A DNA stretch of 64,000 nt, taken from contig OY279575.1 in the NCBI GenBank assembly GCA_958267355.1, forward strand, positions 291,726-355,725, given 5' to 3'. A model generated the notes under the pieces. It made no database searches, had not been told where the DNA came from, and saw only the letters and a list, made by a program, of their open reading frames with translations. The position numbers and the translations under genes were made by a program. Position 1 is the first letter of the stretch. The number at the start of each line of letters is the position of its first letter. Source of the stretch: an uncultured Alphaproteobacteria bacterium. GTDB taxonomy: Bacteria; Pseudomonadota; Alphaproteobacteria; JALCBB01. Shown here in pieces: positions 34,583-44,621 of this stretch.

Positions 34583-35782
34583 ATGAACGACAACTCGTCT
34601 CACGAGCTGCGCACGATACTGCGCGCAATGCGTCGCGTGGAGCGTCTGCGTATGATGCGTAAAATTCTCAGCGAGCCGAAGCCATCTGGAGTGGCTGGCT
34701 CTACGAATGCAACGCGCATTCGTGTCCGTGGAGCTGACTCTATGCCGCCGAAGTCTGGGCTCTTCACCGAGCGCAACTTTATGCGGGCTTTGGTGGTGGT
34801 TTTGGTCTTGGCGTTTCTGATTGCCATCGGACGCAACTTCTTTGGCGAGGGCAGTTTTTTCGCTCGCCTCGGACAAGAAACAGAACAGGCGACTCCCGAC
34901 GATGATTTGATTCCCCTGCCTGGAGCGGCTCCATCGTTTGATGTGGTCCGCGTAGAGCCAGGCGGAGATGCAATCCTAGCTGGACGGGCTGAACCTGGCT
35001 CTGAAGTCGTGGTGCTGCTAGACGGCAAAGAAGTAGGCAAGGCAGAAGTGGACTCGCGGGGTGAGTGGTTGCTTTTGCCCTCTGAGCAGCTTGCTGTTGG
35101 CTCGCATCGCCTTGACCTAGAAGCCCGCCGCGAAGGATACAAGCCCCGCACTTCTGAAGACTTGATTGTGATTGAAGTGCCTGAAGGCAGGCCTGCGAAC
35201 GAAAGCCAAGTCTTTCTGCTCGGACGCGAAGCAGGAGCCGAACCCCGCGTCTTGCAGGGCAATCCGATTGGCGGGCTTGTCGTCGGAGCCTTGCGTCTTG
35301 AAACGGTTGATTATGACTCGCGGGGCTTTGCCACCATTCGCGGCAGGGCTCCAGCGGGAGGCAAGATTTACGCCAAGCTTGGCAGTACTGCTTTGGGCGA
35401 GACTTTTGTCGCGGCGAATGGGGTGTGGAAGCTTTCGCCGCGTGAAGCCATTGCCGAAGGAGAGCATGACTTAGTGGTTGAGCTTCGCAACACCAATGAT
35501 CAAGTTTTGTGGAAGTTGAAGGCTCCGCTGACGCGGCACGGCGAGAGTTTTGTGACTGACCACGGCGGAGTGCAAGGCACAGACGCACAGGGGCGGATTG
35601 TTGGGGTGAATAAGTTTATCCGTGTGGAGACGGGCAATAGCTTGTGGGTGATAGCCCGCCGCGAGCTTGGGAGTGGTTTTTTGTATAGCGTGATCTACGA
35701 CCAGAACCGCGAGCAGATTAATGATCCTGATTTGATTTTTCCGGGGCAGGTATTTCAGGTTCCGATTGGCGGACAGCGTTAA
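34583..35782 (+). CDS. Membrane-anchored LysM-domain protein
   Basis: This 399-residue protein has a basic cytoplasmic N-terminus of about 65 residues, one transmembrane helix (about residues 68-87) and a periplasmic part. The latter contains two bacterial Ig-like stretches (AILAGRAEPGSEVVVLLDGKEVG near residue 133 and FATIRGRAPAGGKIYAKLG near residue 250). A C-terminal LysM-like peptidoglycan-binding domain follows: VETGNSLWVIARRELGSG...YDQNREQINDPDLIFPGQVF. The plan matches a common alphaproteobacterial family of LysM peptidoglycan-binding proteins whose role is not settled. It is divergent from the LOG gene. An AT-rich repeat begins right after its stop. Confidence 0.8.
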   Translation: MNDNSSHELRTILRAMRRVERLRMMRKILSEPKPSGVAGSTNATRIRVRGADSMPPKSGLFTERNFMRALVVVLVLAFLIAIGRNFFGEGSFFARLGQETEQATPDDDLIPLPGAAPSFDVVRVEPGGDAILAGRAEPGSEVVVLLDGKEVGKAEVDSRGEWLLLPSEQLAVGSHRLDLEARREGYKPRTSEDLIVIEVPEGRPANESQVFLLGREAGAEPRVLQGNPIGGLVVGALRLETVDYDSRGFATIRGRAPAGGKIYAKLGSTALGETFVAANGVWKLSPREAIAEGEHDLVVELRNTNDQVLWKLKAPLTRHGESFVTDHGGVQGTDAQGRIVGVNKFIRVETGNSLWVIARRELGSGFLYSVIYDQNREQINDPDLIFPGQVFQVPIGGQR

Positions 35783-35799
35783 GGCGCAAAAACTTGCTT

Positions 35800-36110
35800 A
35801 TTCGTGTCTGCAAAGATACAAATATTTCTTGCCAAATTAATTAACTTGGCTTTTATGTATGGTTTTTAAAAGCTAGCTTATTCATGTCCTCAAACATACT
35901 AGTGCTTCGCTTCACATTTTTAGTTTCATTTAATTTCATATTCTGGTTTCGTTTAATTCCATATTTCCAGCTTCGCTTAATTTCATATTCTGGTTTCGTT
36001 TAGCTTCATATTCTAGTTTTGCTTAATTTCATATTTCTAGTTTATGGCTTCACCTTTATAGGTTTGTGCTTCGTGATAGCGTTTGAGGAATTGATTGACT
36101 GGGCTTTTGT
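35800..36110. repeat. AT-rich repeat island with inverted CGTTTGAGGA elements and 24-bp-type tandem units
   Basis: The 328-bp gap between the convergent LysM and RND genes is non-coding. It contains arms of the AT-rich hairpin family: CTTGCTTATTCGTGTC (35812), TTAATTAACTTGGCTTTTA (about 35838), TCCTCAAACA (35887-35896) and CGTTTGAGGA (36080-36089), the last only 21 bases from the RND stop. Between them (about 35905-36050) are roughly six degenerate copies of a TAGTTTCGTTTAATTTCATA-like unit. The same arrangement occurs near 44.7-44.9 kb. Confidence 0.85.
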
Positions 36111-39100
36111 TTAGGTAAGCTCCATTCCTTCGGCACGGAGCTTTTCTTCACGTACCGCCGCACGGCGTTTGCTGAATTCCTCAAGCCGCCCCTTGTAGAT
36201 TAAAGCGGCAGGAGTCACCAACAAGGTCAAAGGTGTGGCAAAAATCAAGCCAAAGACTATCACCGTTGAAAGTTGCGCCCACCATTGCGTGCTTGGCGTG
36301 TTGAACTCCACATTGCGGCCCAAGAAATCAATGTTGAGCCGCAAGACCAGCGGCAAAAGCCCAAAGGCAGTAGTAAAGGCGGTAAGTAGCACAGGGCGCA
36401 TTCTTTGCACTCCTGTTCGCAGAACGGCTTGCGTTACATCTTCGCCCGCATTGCGCAGGGTGTTAAATGCATCAATCATCACAATATTGTTATTGACGAT
36501 AATTCCCGCTAACGCGATGACTCCGATACCGCACATGACGATACCGAAGGGCTGGCCTGTTAGTATCAGCCCGATTAAGACTCCCGCCGTAGACATAATC
36601 ACCGCCGACAAGATCAGCAAAGCCGAGAAGAACGAATTAAATTGAGTCAGCAAAATCACCGCCATCAAAGTCAAAGCCACCATAAAAGCCTGCATCAAGA
36701 AGGCAGAAGCTTCGCGTTGTTCTTCGTCTTCTCCTGCGAAGGAATAGCGCACACCGAGCGGCAATTTTTCTGTCTCTAAAATCTTAGCTAGCTCGGCAAT
36801 CTTATCGGCGGGTAAATATTCCTTGCCCGTTTCGGGGTTAATTCCCATCCGTGCCGATACATCTACTGTCCGCGAACGATTGACGCGAAAGAGAGTTGAT
36901 TCCGTCGGGTACGGATTAATCTTCACAAAAGAAGACAAAGGCACAAAGCCATTGTTAGTGCTAATCCGCAAATCTTCTAGTTGCGACAGGGTGCGGTATT
37001 CCACGGGCATACGGGCGACAATATCCACTTCGTCAGTCGTATGGTCAGGACGATACGAAGCCACTTTCAATCCCTGCGTAAAAAGCTCTACATAGCTACC
37101 AACCAGAGACAGATTTGCCCCCAACTTCTCTGCCTGCACTCTATCCACCTGCAGCTCAACCCCCAGCTTTGGCGGAGTCCGCGAGTCGCGCACATTAATC
37201 ACCCCGTCCATACCCTCCATAATCCGTGCCACTTGGTCAGCCGCCGCAGACAGCTTACCCACATCATTAGACGAAAGCCGCACCTGTAACGGCTCCCCTG
37301 CTGGTGGTCCGCCTTCTTCGGCTTGAATCCGTACCCGCACCCCTGAAAGGTGCTTGGTGCGTTGGCGTAGCTCGGCAATGATTTCTGTGGCAGGACGGCG
37401 CACTTGCAAGTCAGACAGCTCAATGATGATCTGCCCAATGGTGTCAGGATTTTCACGTCCGCCAAGGCTAGAGACGGTATGGACCGAATAGAACTCGTGT
37501 TTCTCGCCCCCAACAGAAAGCACTTGGTTTTCTACCTCACGCACCAAGCGGTCTGCTTCCTGCGTGGAAAGGTTATCGCGTGCGTCTATCCGCACAATCA
37601 TCCGCTCGGGCTCAATATTGGGGAAGAACTCCAAGCCCTTACCCAAAGCACTATAGGCAAAGATGGAGCCAACCAACAAACCCGCCGCCGTAGTCAGCAC
37701 CAGCCACGGACGACGCACCACACGCCGCAGAAGCTTCAGATACGCCCCCGCCAGCCCTGTCACTTCGTCTAGGTTTCCGCCTGCGGCAATCGCACGAGCC
37801 AAAGCTTGATTGGCTTGGGCTTGTCGCTTGCCTATCAGTGAGCCAATCGTCGGCAAGATCACTAAAGCCATAAACAGGGCAGTGGTCAGCACGATGATTT
37901 GGGTAATCGGCAGATAGCGCATAAATTGTCCCACCACGCCAGGCCAGAAGGCAAGCGGCAAGAACGCACAGAGAGTCGTCGCCGTAGAAGAAGTAATCGG
38001 CCAAAACATTCGGTGGGCGGCAGAGCGAAAGGCAGCTTGCGGCACATAGCCTTCAGCCATTTTTCTATCGGCAAATTCAATCATCACAATAGAGCCATCT
38101 ACCAAAAGTCCCACCGACAAAATCAAGGCAAACAGCACCACAATATTCACCGTGAAACCGATGGTGTTGAGAATCAAAAAAGCCACCAGCAGAGACGAAG
38201 GAATTGCAATCCCCACCATCGTTGCCGAACGCGGACCAATGATCGCAATCAGCACCACCACCACCAGCAAGATGGAAACAATTACCGTATTGCCCAAATC
38301 GCTTAACATTCCGCGTATCACGGTTGATTCATCGCCGCTATAGGCGAAGGTGACTCCTTCGGGCCAAGTTTCGGCTTCCAGTTCAACAACTGTTTTTACC
38401 TCTTCAATGGTTTCAATAATATTCGTGCCGATACGTTTAGAGACTCCTATGGAAATTCCGTTTTCGCCATTGACCCGTGAAAAATTTGCCGCTTCTCTAA
38501 AGGTAGGGCGTACATCGGCGATATCGCGTAACAGCACTACCTGCTCGCCATTGGCACGGATTGGCAGGTTTAAAATATCTTCCGAGTCGGTGTAAAGCCC
38601 TGGCACTTGGACGGTGAAACGCCCCGCACCTGTATCCATATCGCCCGCTCGTATGACCCGATTATTCCGTGCCACAATTGCCAAGACCTGCTCGGGGCTG
38701 ATGAAATAGCTTTCCATCCGCGCAGGATTGAGTAGCACTTCTACATATTCTTGTAGTGTGCCAGAAACATCGGCTTCTAAAACATTCGGCAGGGCTTTGA
38801 GCGAGTCCGATAGATTGGTCGCAATGGAGCGGGTGACTCGTTCGGGCAACTGCGACGATAGGGTAATCGTGATAATCGGAAAGAGCGCTAAATTCACCTC
38901 ATGCACACTCGGATCATCTGCATCATCAGGCAATTCAGGAATTACTTCATCACGGGCTATCCACGCATCGTCTAAAGCTTTGTCTATATCGTAGCCAGCA
39001 TTGAACTCCATTTGTACATAGCCGCCGCCTTGGTAGGCACTGCTTGTCATCTCCTTGATACCTTCAATCTGCTGGAAGCGATTTTCCATCGGCTTAACCA

Positions 39101-39290
39101 GCAGACGCTCGGCGTCTTCGGGCGAAATCCCGCTTTGCGATACGGTTACATAGACAATCGGTATTTGAACATCGGGCGTAGATTCCTTCGGGATTGCAAT
39201 CACCGAAGCCACGCCCGCAATAATCAGCCCCACCAACAAGCCAATGGTGGAGCGTTTGCGCGCCAATGCACCGTCAATGATTGCTCTCAC
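36111..39290 (-). CDS. RND-family efflux transporter permease (AcrB/MexF-like inner-membrane pump)
   Basis: The 1059-residue protein has the duplicated RND architecture: a helix at the N-terminus, a large periplasmic loop, helices 2-6, a second loop and a final helix bundle. The helix 4 proton-relay region reads LSVGLLVDGSIVMIEFADRK, with one aspartate followed by glycine where AcrB has two aspartates; the metal-efflux branch also shows Asp-Gly here. Helix 10 reads GIIVNNNIVMIDAFN. It uses proton-motive force to export substrates with a membrane fusion protein and an outer-membrane channel. The fusion gene is immediately upstream; no channel gene is visible. The start is GTG. Substrate is unknown. 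Confidence 0.9.
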   Translation of the reverse strand: MRAIIDGALARKRSTIGLLVGLIIAGVASVIAIPKESTPDVQIPIVYVTVSQSGISPEDAERLLVKPMENRFQQIEGIKEMTSSAYQGGGYVQMEFNAGYDIDKALDDAWIARDEVIPELPDDADDPSVHEVNLALFPIITITLSSQLPERVTRSIATNLSDSLKALPNVLEADVSGTLQEYVEVLLNPARMESYFISPEQVLAIVARNNRVIRAGDMDTGAGRFTVQVPGLYTDSEDILNLPIRANGEQVVLLRDIADVRPTFREAANFSRVNGENGISIGVSKRIGTNIIETIEEVKTVVELEAETWPEGVTFAYSGDESTVIRGMLSDLGNTVIVSILLVVVVLIAIIGPRSATMVGIAIPSSLLVAFLILNTIGFTVNIVVLFALILSVGLLVDGSIVMIEFADRKMAEGYVPQAAFRSAAHRMFWPITSSTATTLCAFLPLAFWPGVVGQFMRYLPITQIIVLTTALFMALVILPTIGSLIGKRQAQANQALARAIAAGGNLDEVTGLAGAYLKLLRRVVRRPWLVLTTAAGLLVGSIFAYSALGKGLEFFPNIEPERMIVRIDARDNLSTQEADRLVREVENQVLSVGGEKHEFYSVHTVSSLGGRENPDTIGQIIIELSDLQVRRPATEIIAELRQRTKHLSGVRVRIQAEEGGPPAGEPLQVRLSSNDVGKLSAAADQVARIMEGMDGVINVRDSRTPPKLGVELQVDRVQAEKLGANLSLVGSYVELFTQGLKVASYRPDHTTDEVDIVARMPVEYRTLSQLEDLRISTNNGFVPLSSFVKINPYPTESTLFRVNRSRTVDVSARMGINPETGKEYLPADKIAELAKILETEKLPLGVRYSFAGEDEEQREASAFLMQAFMVALTLMAVILLTQFNSFFSALLILSAVIMSTAGVLIGLILTGQPFGIVMCGIGVIALAGIIVNNNIVMIDAFNTLRNAGEDVTQAVLRTGVQRMRPVLLTAFTTAFGLLPLVLRLNIDFLGRNVEFNTPSTQWWAQLSTVIVFGLIFATPLTLLVTPAALIYKGRLEEFSKRRAAVREEKLRAEGMELT

Positions 39291-39484
39291 CTGTCTGCTC
39301 CTACTTTGCGGTTATCTCTGCGGTTATCTGGGCGATACCCTGTGTGATTACCCGTGCGATACCCTGTGCGATGGTCTAGGCACGAGCTACGATGATTAGA
39401 CACAAGCTAGATGACACAGGGCTAGATGACACAGGATACGATGATACGGGCTAGATGATACGGGCTAGACGCTATGCAGATTTC
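39291..39484. repeat. Short tandem repeats between the RND and fusion-protein genes
   Basis: The gap holds degenerate units such as GGTTATCT, GCGATACCCTGTG (twice) and GCTAGATGACACAGG followed by GCTAGATGATACGG. No ORF or obvious promoter is seen. Both flanking genes point the same way, so this spacer is probably transcribed. Confidence 0.7.
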
Positions 39485-40708
39485 TCACCCACCATCGGTA
39501 AGACTTTCTGAAGTCTCATCTACTTCTTGAACCGAAACAGGCCGCACTTGCACTCCTTCACCAATCCAAGATTGCCCGACAACGATTAGAGTCACTTCTT
39601 CGGGTAATCCCTTCACCCAAGCTCCATCGGCTTTATGGTCAGCGATTTCTAACGGATAAAATACCGAAGTGTTATCGCTGGTGACTCCGAAGGCTCCAAT
39701 ATCGCCCGCGTCATTCAGGACAAAGATTCCGGGCGAGATAAAGTGCAACTGCTCAGACGGAAGCGAAACTTCAATCTGCGCCGTTACCCCCGCAGGATAG
39801 CGCGACTCTGGATTTTCAATTTCTGTCTCCACACGAAAGGTGCGGGTCTGTGGGTCAGCACTCCGCGAGACGAAAGTGATTTCTCCGCGTAGCCTATCCC
39901 CCGAAGAAAGCTCCGCCGATACCCGCGAGCCCAAAGACACTTTGTCTAAATTATCTTCATTAACCGAAAAAGTCACAAGCAACGGGTCAAGGTCTAATAG
40001 ACGCACCACTTCCGTGCCTGACGAAATGTAATCGCCTTGCTCTACCGAATAGCTTTCCAAAAAGCCGCCGAAGGGTGCATCAATCACCAAACGCCGCACA
40101 TTCAACTGCGCCCGCTCTAACTGGGCTTCCGCCGCCTTCAAAGCCGAACGCGCCGCGTTCAACTGGGTGTCTGAACGAAAGCCTTCGGTATGCAACTGCT
40201 CGGTGGATTGCCAATCACTTTGCGCCTGCTCTAGCCGTGCCCGTGCATCCGCCAAAGCCGCAGGACGGTCTTGGGCAGTCAGACGCAGTAAAGCTGCGCC
40301 TTCGCGTATCAGCGTACCTTCGTCCGCCAACAACTCCTGAACTTCACCGACAACTTCACTACGGACTTTCAAATCACGATCCGCCTGGGTAATCCCCGAT
40401 GCTAACAGGACAGGCCTGTGAGTCTCCGCCGAAAAATCCTGTACCCGCACTTCAATCACAGTCGCATCGGTTTCGGACAAATCCACAGGCGGTTTTTCTA
40501 GCTCTGGCGGCTCACCCTGACGGGCAAGAATTCCGCTCGCCACCCACGAAACAGAAACCACAGCCACAACAATCGCCACTGCCACACGATTGCGGACAAG
40601 CCGCACAGCAAAAGCTCCAACGCCACTCCCAAGCCCACCGAGACGGGCAGTCGGGCCAGATTCATCTGTACGGGCTTCCGCCGCCAATGGTTCGTGAGAG
40701 TCTGACAT
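39485..40708 (-). CDS. RND efflux membrane fusion protein (HlyD/MFP family)
   Basis: The 407-residue periplasmic adaptor has a long cytoplasmic start, one transmembrane helix (about residues 42-60), a biotinyl-lipoyl half (VRSEVVGEVQELLADEGTLI), a coiled-coil hairpin rich in Ala, Arg, Gln and Glu (about residues 150-205), the second lipoyl half (VIDAPFGGFLESYSVEQGDYI) and a beta-barrel domain with TFSVNEDNLDKVSLG and RTFRVETEIENP. It should couple the RND pump encoded just downstream to an outer-membrane channel. A single N-terminal helix rather than a lipoprotein signal anchors it. Confidence 0.9.
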   Translation of the reverse strand: MSDSHEPLAAEARTDESGPTARLGGLGSGVGAFAVRLVRNRVAVAIVVAVVSVSWVASGILARQGEPPELEKPPVDLSETDATVIEVRVQDFSAETHRPVLLASGITQADRDLKVRSEVVGEVQELLADEGTLIREGAALLRLTAQDRPAALADARARLEQAQSDWQSTEQLHTEGFRSDTQLNAARSALKAAEAQLERAQLNVRRLVIDAPFGGFLESYSVEQGDYISSGTEVVRLLDLDPLLVTFSVNEDNLDKVSLGSRVSAELSSGDRLRGEITFVSRSADPQTRTFRVETEIENPESRYPAGVTAQIEVSLPSEQLHFISPGIFVLNDAGDIGAFGVTSDNTSVFYPLEIADHKADGAWVKGLPEEVTLIVVGQSWIGEGVQVRPVSVQEVDETSESLTDGG

Positions 40709-41067
40709 AAGGCTAGATACGGCTAGATGGAGCTAATAAGAAGAAAAGCGCACAGGCAAAATCACAGTTCGCACCCGCAAGGCATAGCCACAAAGCATAG
40801 CCCACGCCCAAGATAGCACAAGAAGAGCAATTTTTCTGTATAGCCCTTCCGCACACCCCTTCTACCAAGACAAGCCACAACTTCTACCAAGACAAGCCAC
40901 AACGCCGCGACCCATCGCCACCCATCGCCACAATCGGACTCATCCACGCAGAGGCGGAGCTACACAAAAGCGGCAAAGTCTGTGCTATGGTCAGAGAAAG
41001 ACAGGCTTTGCTGTCGTTTGAATTTGCTCCGCTTGATTTGGCAAGACTTCGCACTTGAGCGTTGACC
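40709..41067. other. Non-coding gap upstream of prs, with a 22-bp direct repeat
   Basis: This spacer lies between the divergent fusion-protein and prs genes and should hold both promoters; none stands out. A perfect 22-bp tandem duplication occupies 40859-40880 and 40881-40902, each reading CTTCTACCAAGACAAGCCAC plus AA. A CCCATCGCCAC doublet follows. I see no coding sequence. Confidence 0.6.
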
Positions 41068-42048
41068 ATGCGCATTTTGTCTGGAAGTTCTAATCCTCGG
41101 CTTGCCGATGCGATAACGGCGCACTTGGGTGTGCGTTTGACTCCTGCGACTCTGGCCCGCTTCAGCGACGGAGAAATCTTCGTGGAAATACTAGAAAATG
41201 TTCGCGGACAAGATGTGTTTTTTATTCAATCTACGTGCGCTCCGACCAATGACCACCTGATGGAGCTTCTGCTTGCCATAGATGCGCTCCGCCGTGGTTC
41301 GGCACAACGTATCACTGCGGTAATCCCCTACTACGGATACGCACGGCAAGACCGTAAGTCAGGTCCGCGGACTCCGATATCAGCAAAGCTCGCCGCCAAT
41401 CTAATCACCGCCGCAGGAGCAGACCGTGTACTAACAATGGATCTACACGCAGGACAAATCCAAGGCTTCTTTGATATTCCGACCGACAACTTGTTTGCCG
41501 CTCCTGTTTTGATTCAGGATATCCGCCACCGCCATGCAGAAGAAACTCCCGTAATGGTCTCCCCCGATGTCGGCGGAGTCAAACGCGCCCGCTTCATCGC
41601 CAAAGCCATCAAGGCTGACCTCGCCATCATAGACAAACGCCGCGACAAACCTGGCGTTGCCGAAGCGATGAATGTAATCGGTGAAGTCAAAAACCGCCGT
41701 TGCATCCTTGTGGACGATATCATCGACTCGGCAGGAACACTTTGTGCCGCTGCCAATGCGTTATCCGAACAGGGGGCGCGTGAAATTTCCGCCTACGCCA
41801 CCCACGCCGTTTTCTCGGGCGAAGCCAGCAAGCGGATTGGCGACTCCGCCCTAACCGAAGTGGTGGTCACGGATACAATCCCCCTATGCGACAAGGCACT
41901 GGAACAATCCAAGGTTCGCGTGCTATCCTTGGCTCCGTTGCTGGGCGAGGCGATACGCCGCATTGCCGAGGGACAATCTGTATCTAGCATGTTTGACACC
42001 TCCAAGGTTGGGGAGCCACTGCCGTTTCCCAATGTGGCGACTGCTTGA
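41068..42048 (+). CDS. prs: Ribose-phosphate pyrophosphokinase (PRPP synthase)
   Basis: Prs makes PRPP from ribose 5-phosphate and ATP for nucleotide, histidine, tryptophan and NAD synthesis. The 326-residue product is of normal length, with the flexible-loop segment [17 protein letters not shown], the divalent-metal motif [14 protein letters not shown] and the PRPP-binding loop [11 protein letters not shown] near residue 215. The ATG at 41068 is preferred over a TTG two codons earlier. It heads a run with rplY, pth and ychF, a common alphaproteobacterial order. Confidence 0.96.
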   Translation: MRILSGSSNPRLADAITAHLGVRLTPATLARFSDGEIFVEILENVRGQDVFFIQSTCAPTNDHLMELLLAIDALRRGSAQRITAVIPYYGYARQDRKSGPRTPISAKLAANLITAAGADRVLTMDLHAGQIQGFFDIPTDNLFAAPVLIQDIRHRHAEETPVMVSPDVGGVKRARFIAKAIKADLAIIDKRRDKPGVAEAMNVIGEVKNRRCILVDDIIDSAGTLCAAANALSEQGAREISAYATHAVFSGEASKRIGDSALTEVVVTDTIPLCDKALEQSKVRVLSLAPLLGEAIRRIAEGQSVSSMFDTSKVGEPLPFPNVATA

Positions 42049-42125
42049 TTTTCCAACTCCTAGTTTTTTCACCTGTGTTTTCTCACCTGTGGCTTTCTGA
42101 CTCCACCGCTTGCTTTGGACGACTC

Positions 42126-42851
42126 ATGACCGAACACCGAGTACTTGCTGTCTCCGCCCGTGAAGGCACAGGCAAGGGAGCAACCCGCGCCCTACGCCGC
42201 AACAATTTCGTGCCCGCCACTCTATACGGAGGCAACGAGTCAGCGGCTTCCATTGCTGTTGCCTCGCGTGCCCTAGCCATAGAGTTAGAGCAAGGCGGAT
42301 TCTATACCCGTATCTATGACTTAAACTTGGACGGTAAAAAAATCCGTGCTTTGCCGCGTGAAGTGCAGCATCATCCTGTCAGTGGTGTTCCGTACCATGT
42401 GGATTTTTTGCGGGTCACGGATCGCACGAAGCTTCGGGTTTGGGTTCCGATGCGCTTTGCGAATGAAGAGTCCTGTGTGGGTCTGCGCGAAGGCGGAGTG
42501 CTTAACATTGTCCGCCACGAAGTAGAAATGCACTGCACGGCGGGCGCGATTCCGAGTGAGCTGGTGGTGGATTTGGCTCCGTTTGCTTTGGGGGACTCCA
42601 TCCATGTGGATGCAGTAGACCTGCCGCAGGGAGTCCGCCCCGTGATTGAGCGCAACTTCACCATCGCGACCATTGCCGCTCCGAGTGCTCTGCGGAGCGA
42701 AGCCGAAGAAGCCGAAGCCGCTGAAGCCGAAGCCGCCGAAGAAGGCGCAGAAGCTTCCGCCACTGCCGAAGGCGGAGACGACAAAGCCACAGAAGGCAAA
42801 GACGACAAAGGCAAAGACGACAAAGCCAAGGAAGGCAAAGAAGGGGCGTGA
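42126..42851 (+). CDS. rplY: 50S ribosomal protein L25 (general stress protein Ctc form)
   Basis: L25 binds 5S rRNA. The 241-residue long form has the N-terminal L25 domain (VSAREGTGKGATRALRRNNFVPATLYGG) and the TL5/Ctc beta domain (HVDFLRVTDRTKLRVWVPM to DLPQGVRPVIE). After about residue 185 comes a charged tail of Glu-Ala repeats followed by Lys-Asp-Gly repeats, encoded by short tandem repeats such as AAAGACGACAAAGGC. A charged tail is common in alphaproteobacterial L25, but here it is visibly repetitive. The start at 42126 lacks a strong ribosome-binding site. The stop overlaps the pth GTG start by 4 bases. Confidence 0.95.
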   Translation: MTEHRVLAVSAREGTGKGATRALRRNNFVPATLYGGNESAASIAVASRALAIELEQGGFYTRIYDLNLDGKKIRALPREVQHHPVSGVPYHVDFLRVTDRTKLRVWVPMRFANEESCVGLREGGVLNIVRHEVEMHCTAGAIPSELVVDLAPFALGDSIHVDAVDLPQGVRPVIERNFTIATIAAPSALRSEAEEAEAAEAEAAEEGAEASATAEGGDDKATEGKDDKGKDDKAKEGKEGA

Positions 42852-43498
42852 GCAACGGACTAGAGTCCGAACAGCTTTGGGTCGGGCTTGGAAATCCGGG
42901 CAAAGACTACGAACAGACCCGCCACAACATTGGCTTTATGGCGATAACGGCAATTGCCGAAGCCCATGGCTTTACGCCGTTCAAGAACAGCAAGAAGGTA
43001 TTCAGCGAAGTTGCTGAAGGAACCATTGGCGGCAATCGTGTTCGTGCGCTTCTGCCGCAAACCTATATGAACGACTCGGGAAAAGCTGTGGCGGCGGCGG
43101 CGCGTTTTTGGAGCTATGCGCCCGATACGATCTTGGTGATTCACGATGAGCTAGACCTAGCGGCGGGAAAAATCAGACTCAAGCTCGGCGGTGGAGATGC
43201 AGGGCATAATGGCTTGCGTTCCATTACGGCGGCTTTATCTACGGCTGACTATCGCCGCTTGCGGGTGGGTATTGGCGCGCCCCAACGCGGGCTTGATGGA
43301 GAAGATGCAGATGCTGGGGCGACTCCGCGGTATCGCCCTACGGGGCTGGACTATGTTTTGGCTCCATTTTCGCGGCGTGAGCGGGAGACTTGGCTTGACG
43401 CGTTAATTAAGCAGACAGCTGAAGCGGCTCCACTTCTTCTATCGGGGAGCGAAGCCGATAATAATCGTTTCATTAACGCCGTGCATAACGCGAACTGA
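42848..43498 (+). CDS. pth: Peptidyl-tRNA hydrolase
   Basis: Pth releases tRNA from stalled peptidyl-tRNA. The 216-residue product carries the family blocks WVGLGNPGKDYEQTRHNIGF (with the catalytic histidine), TYMNDSGKAV, and IHDELDLAAGKIRLKLGGGDAGHNGLRS (with the catalytic aspartate and asparagine). A short insert near residue 145 (Asp-Gly-Glu-Asp-Ala) is the only oddity. The GTG start overlaps the rplY stop, giving translational coupling, as is frequent for this gene pair. Confidence 0.96.
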   Translation: MSNGLESEQLWVGLGNPGKDYEQTRHNIGFMAITAIAEAHGFTPFKNSKKVFSEVAEGTIGGNRVRALLPQTYMNDSGKAVAAAARFWSYAPDTILVIHDELDLAAGKIRLKLGGGDAGHNGLRSITAALSTADYRRLRVGIGAPQRGLDGEDADAGATPRYRPTGLDYVLAPFSRRERETWLDALIKQTAEAAPLLLSGSEADNNRFINAVHNAN

Positions 43499-43514
43499 CA
43501 TAACGCGAATTAAA

Positions 43515-44621
43515 ATGACTCTTTCTTGCGGCATTATCGGCTTACCCAACGCGGGAAAGTCTACTTTGTTTAATGCTTTTGGTGGCTCGGCGAAGGTGGC
43601 GAATTTTTCTTTTTGTACGATTGAGCCGAATGTGCAGCGTGTGGCTGTGCCTGATTTGCGGCTTGGCAGGTGCGCGGAAATTTCTGGGTCTGAAGAAATT
43701 GTTCCGACTTGGTTGGAAATCGTGGATATCGCGGGGCTTGTCCGTGGAGCGCACAGTGGTGAAGGGTTAGGCAATCGTTTCTTGGCGCAGATACGCGAAG
43801 CGGATTTGCTTTTGCATGTGACGCGATGTTTTACGGGTGAGGCAAATCACCCTGAGGGAAGCATTGACCCACTGCGGGATATTGCGTTGATTGAAACCGA
43901 ACTTGCTTTGGCTGACTTGGAGTCCCTTGACCGTCAGGAGCAATCTGCGACCAAACGCGCCCGTGGCGGAGATGAAGAAGCGATAGCGCGTTTAGCGGCG
44001 ATAGCGATTGCCCGCCCACTATTGGAAGCGGGCAAGCCTGCGCGTTATGCGGAAGTGTCTGCTGAACTTAAGCCTGTCTGGCGCACATTGAATTTGCTGA
44101 CGGCGCAGAAGGTAATCTTTGTGGCGAATGTTGGAGAAGACTCGCAACTGACTGCAGACGCTATGGCGGAAAATCAATTTGCCCAGGCGGTGCGCCAACA
44201 CGCGGAGTCGGAGCAGTCGGGTTTTTTTGCCATCTCGGCTTCGGTGGAGGCGGAGATAGCGGCTTTAGATACGCCTGAAGACCGTGCAACTTTTTTGACT
44301 GAACTTGGCTTGCAGGAGTCGGGTTTGGATCGGCTTATCCGTAGCAGTTACGAACAGCTTGGTTTGCTGACTTTCTTGACCAGCGGCGAGAAGGAAACCC
44401 GTGCCTGGACTATTCCTACGGGTGCGACTGCTGCGCAAGCGGCGGGATCAATTCACAGTGATATGGAACGCGGATTTATCCGAGCTGAAGTGGTGTCGTA
44501 TGAAGACTTTGTTGCTTTGGGGGGTGAAGCTGGGGCGCGTACGGCGGGCAAGTTGCGAAGCGAGGGTAAGGATTACAAAGTTAAAGACGGAGATATTTTG
44601 CATATTCGTTTTAATGTTTAG
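43515..44621 (+). CDS. ychF: Redox-regulated ATPase YchF (Obg-like)
   Basis: YchF is a ribosome-associated P-loop protein that prefers ATP to GTP. The 368 residues are typical. The P-loop GLPNAGKSTLFNAF is near residue 9, the G3-type DIAGLVRGAHSGEGLGN near residue 72, a coiled-coil insertion follows, and the C-terminal TGS domain ends in YKVKDGDILHIRFNV. It lies 16 bases after pth. An AT-rich hairpin island begins just downstream of its stop. Confidence 0.96.
   Translation: MTLSCGIIGLPNAGKSTLFNAFGGSAKVANFSFCTIEPNVQRVAVPDLRLGRCAEISGSEEIVPTWLEIVDIAGLVRGAHSGEGLGNRFLAQIREADLLLHVTRCFTGEANHPEGSIDPLRDIALIETELALADLESLDRQEQSATKRARGGDEEAIARLAAIAIARPLLEAGKPARYAEVSAELKPVWRTLNLLTAQKVIFVANVGEDSQLTADAMAENQFAQAVRQHAESEQSGFFAISASVEAEIAALDTPEDRATFLTELGLQESGLDRLIRSSYEQLGLLTFLTSGEKETRAWTIPTGATAAQAAGSIHSDMERGFIRAEVVSYEDFVALGGEAGARTAGKLRSEGKDYKVKDGDILHIRFNV

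Noticed and set aside
33818..34876. Long N-terminal form of the LOG protein and of icd (to 33986)
   Set aside because: The upstream extensions lack family sequence, and for icd a good ribosome-binding site precedes the internal ATG.
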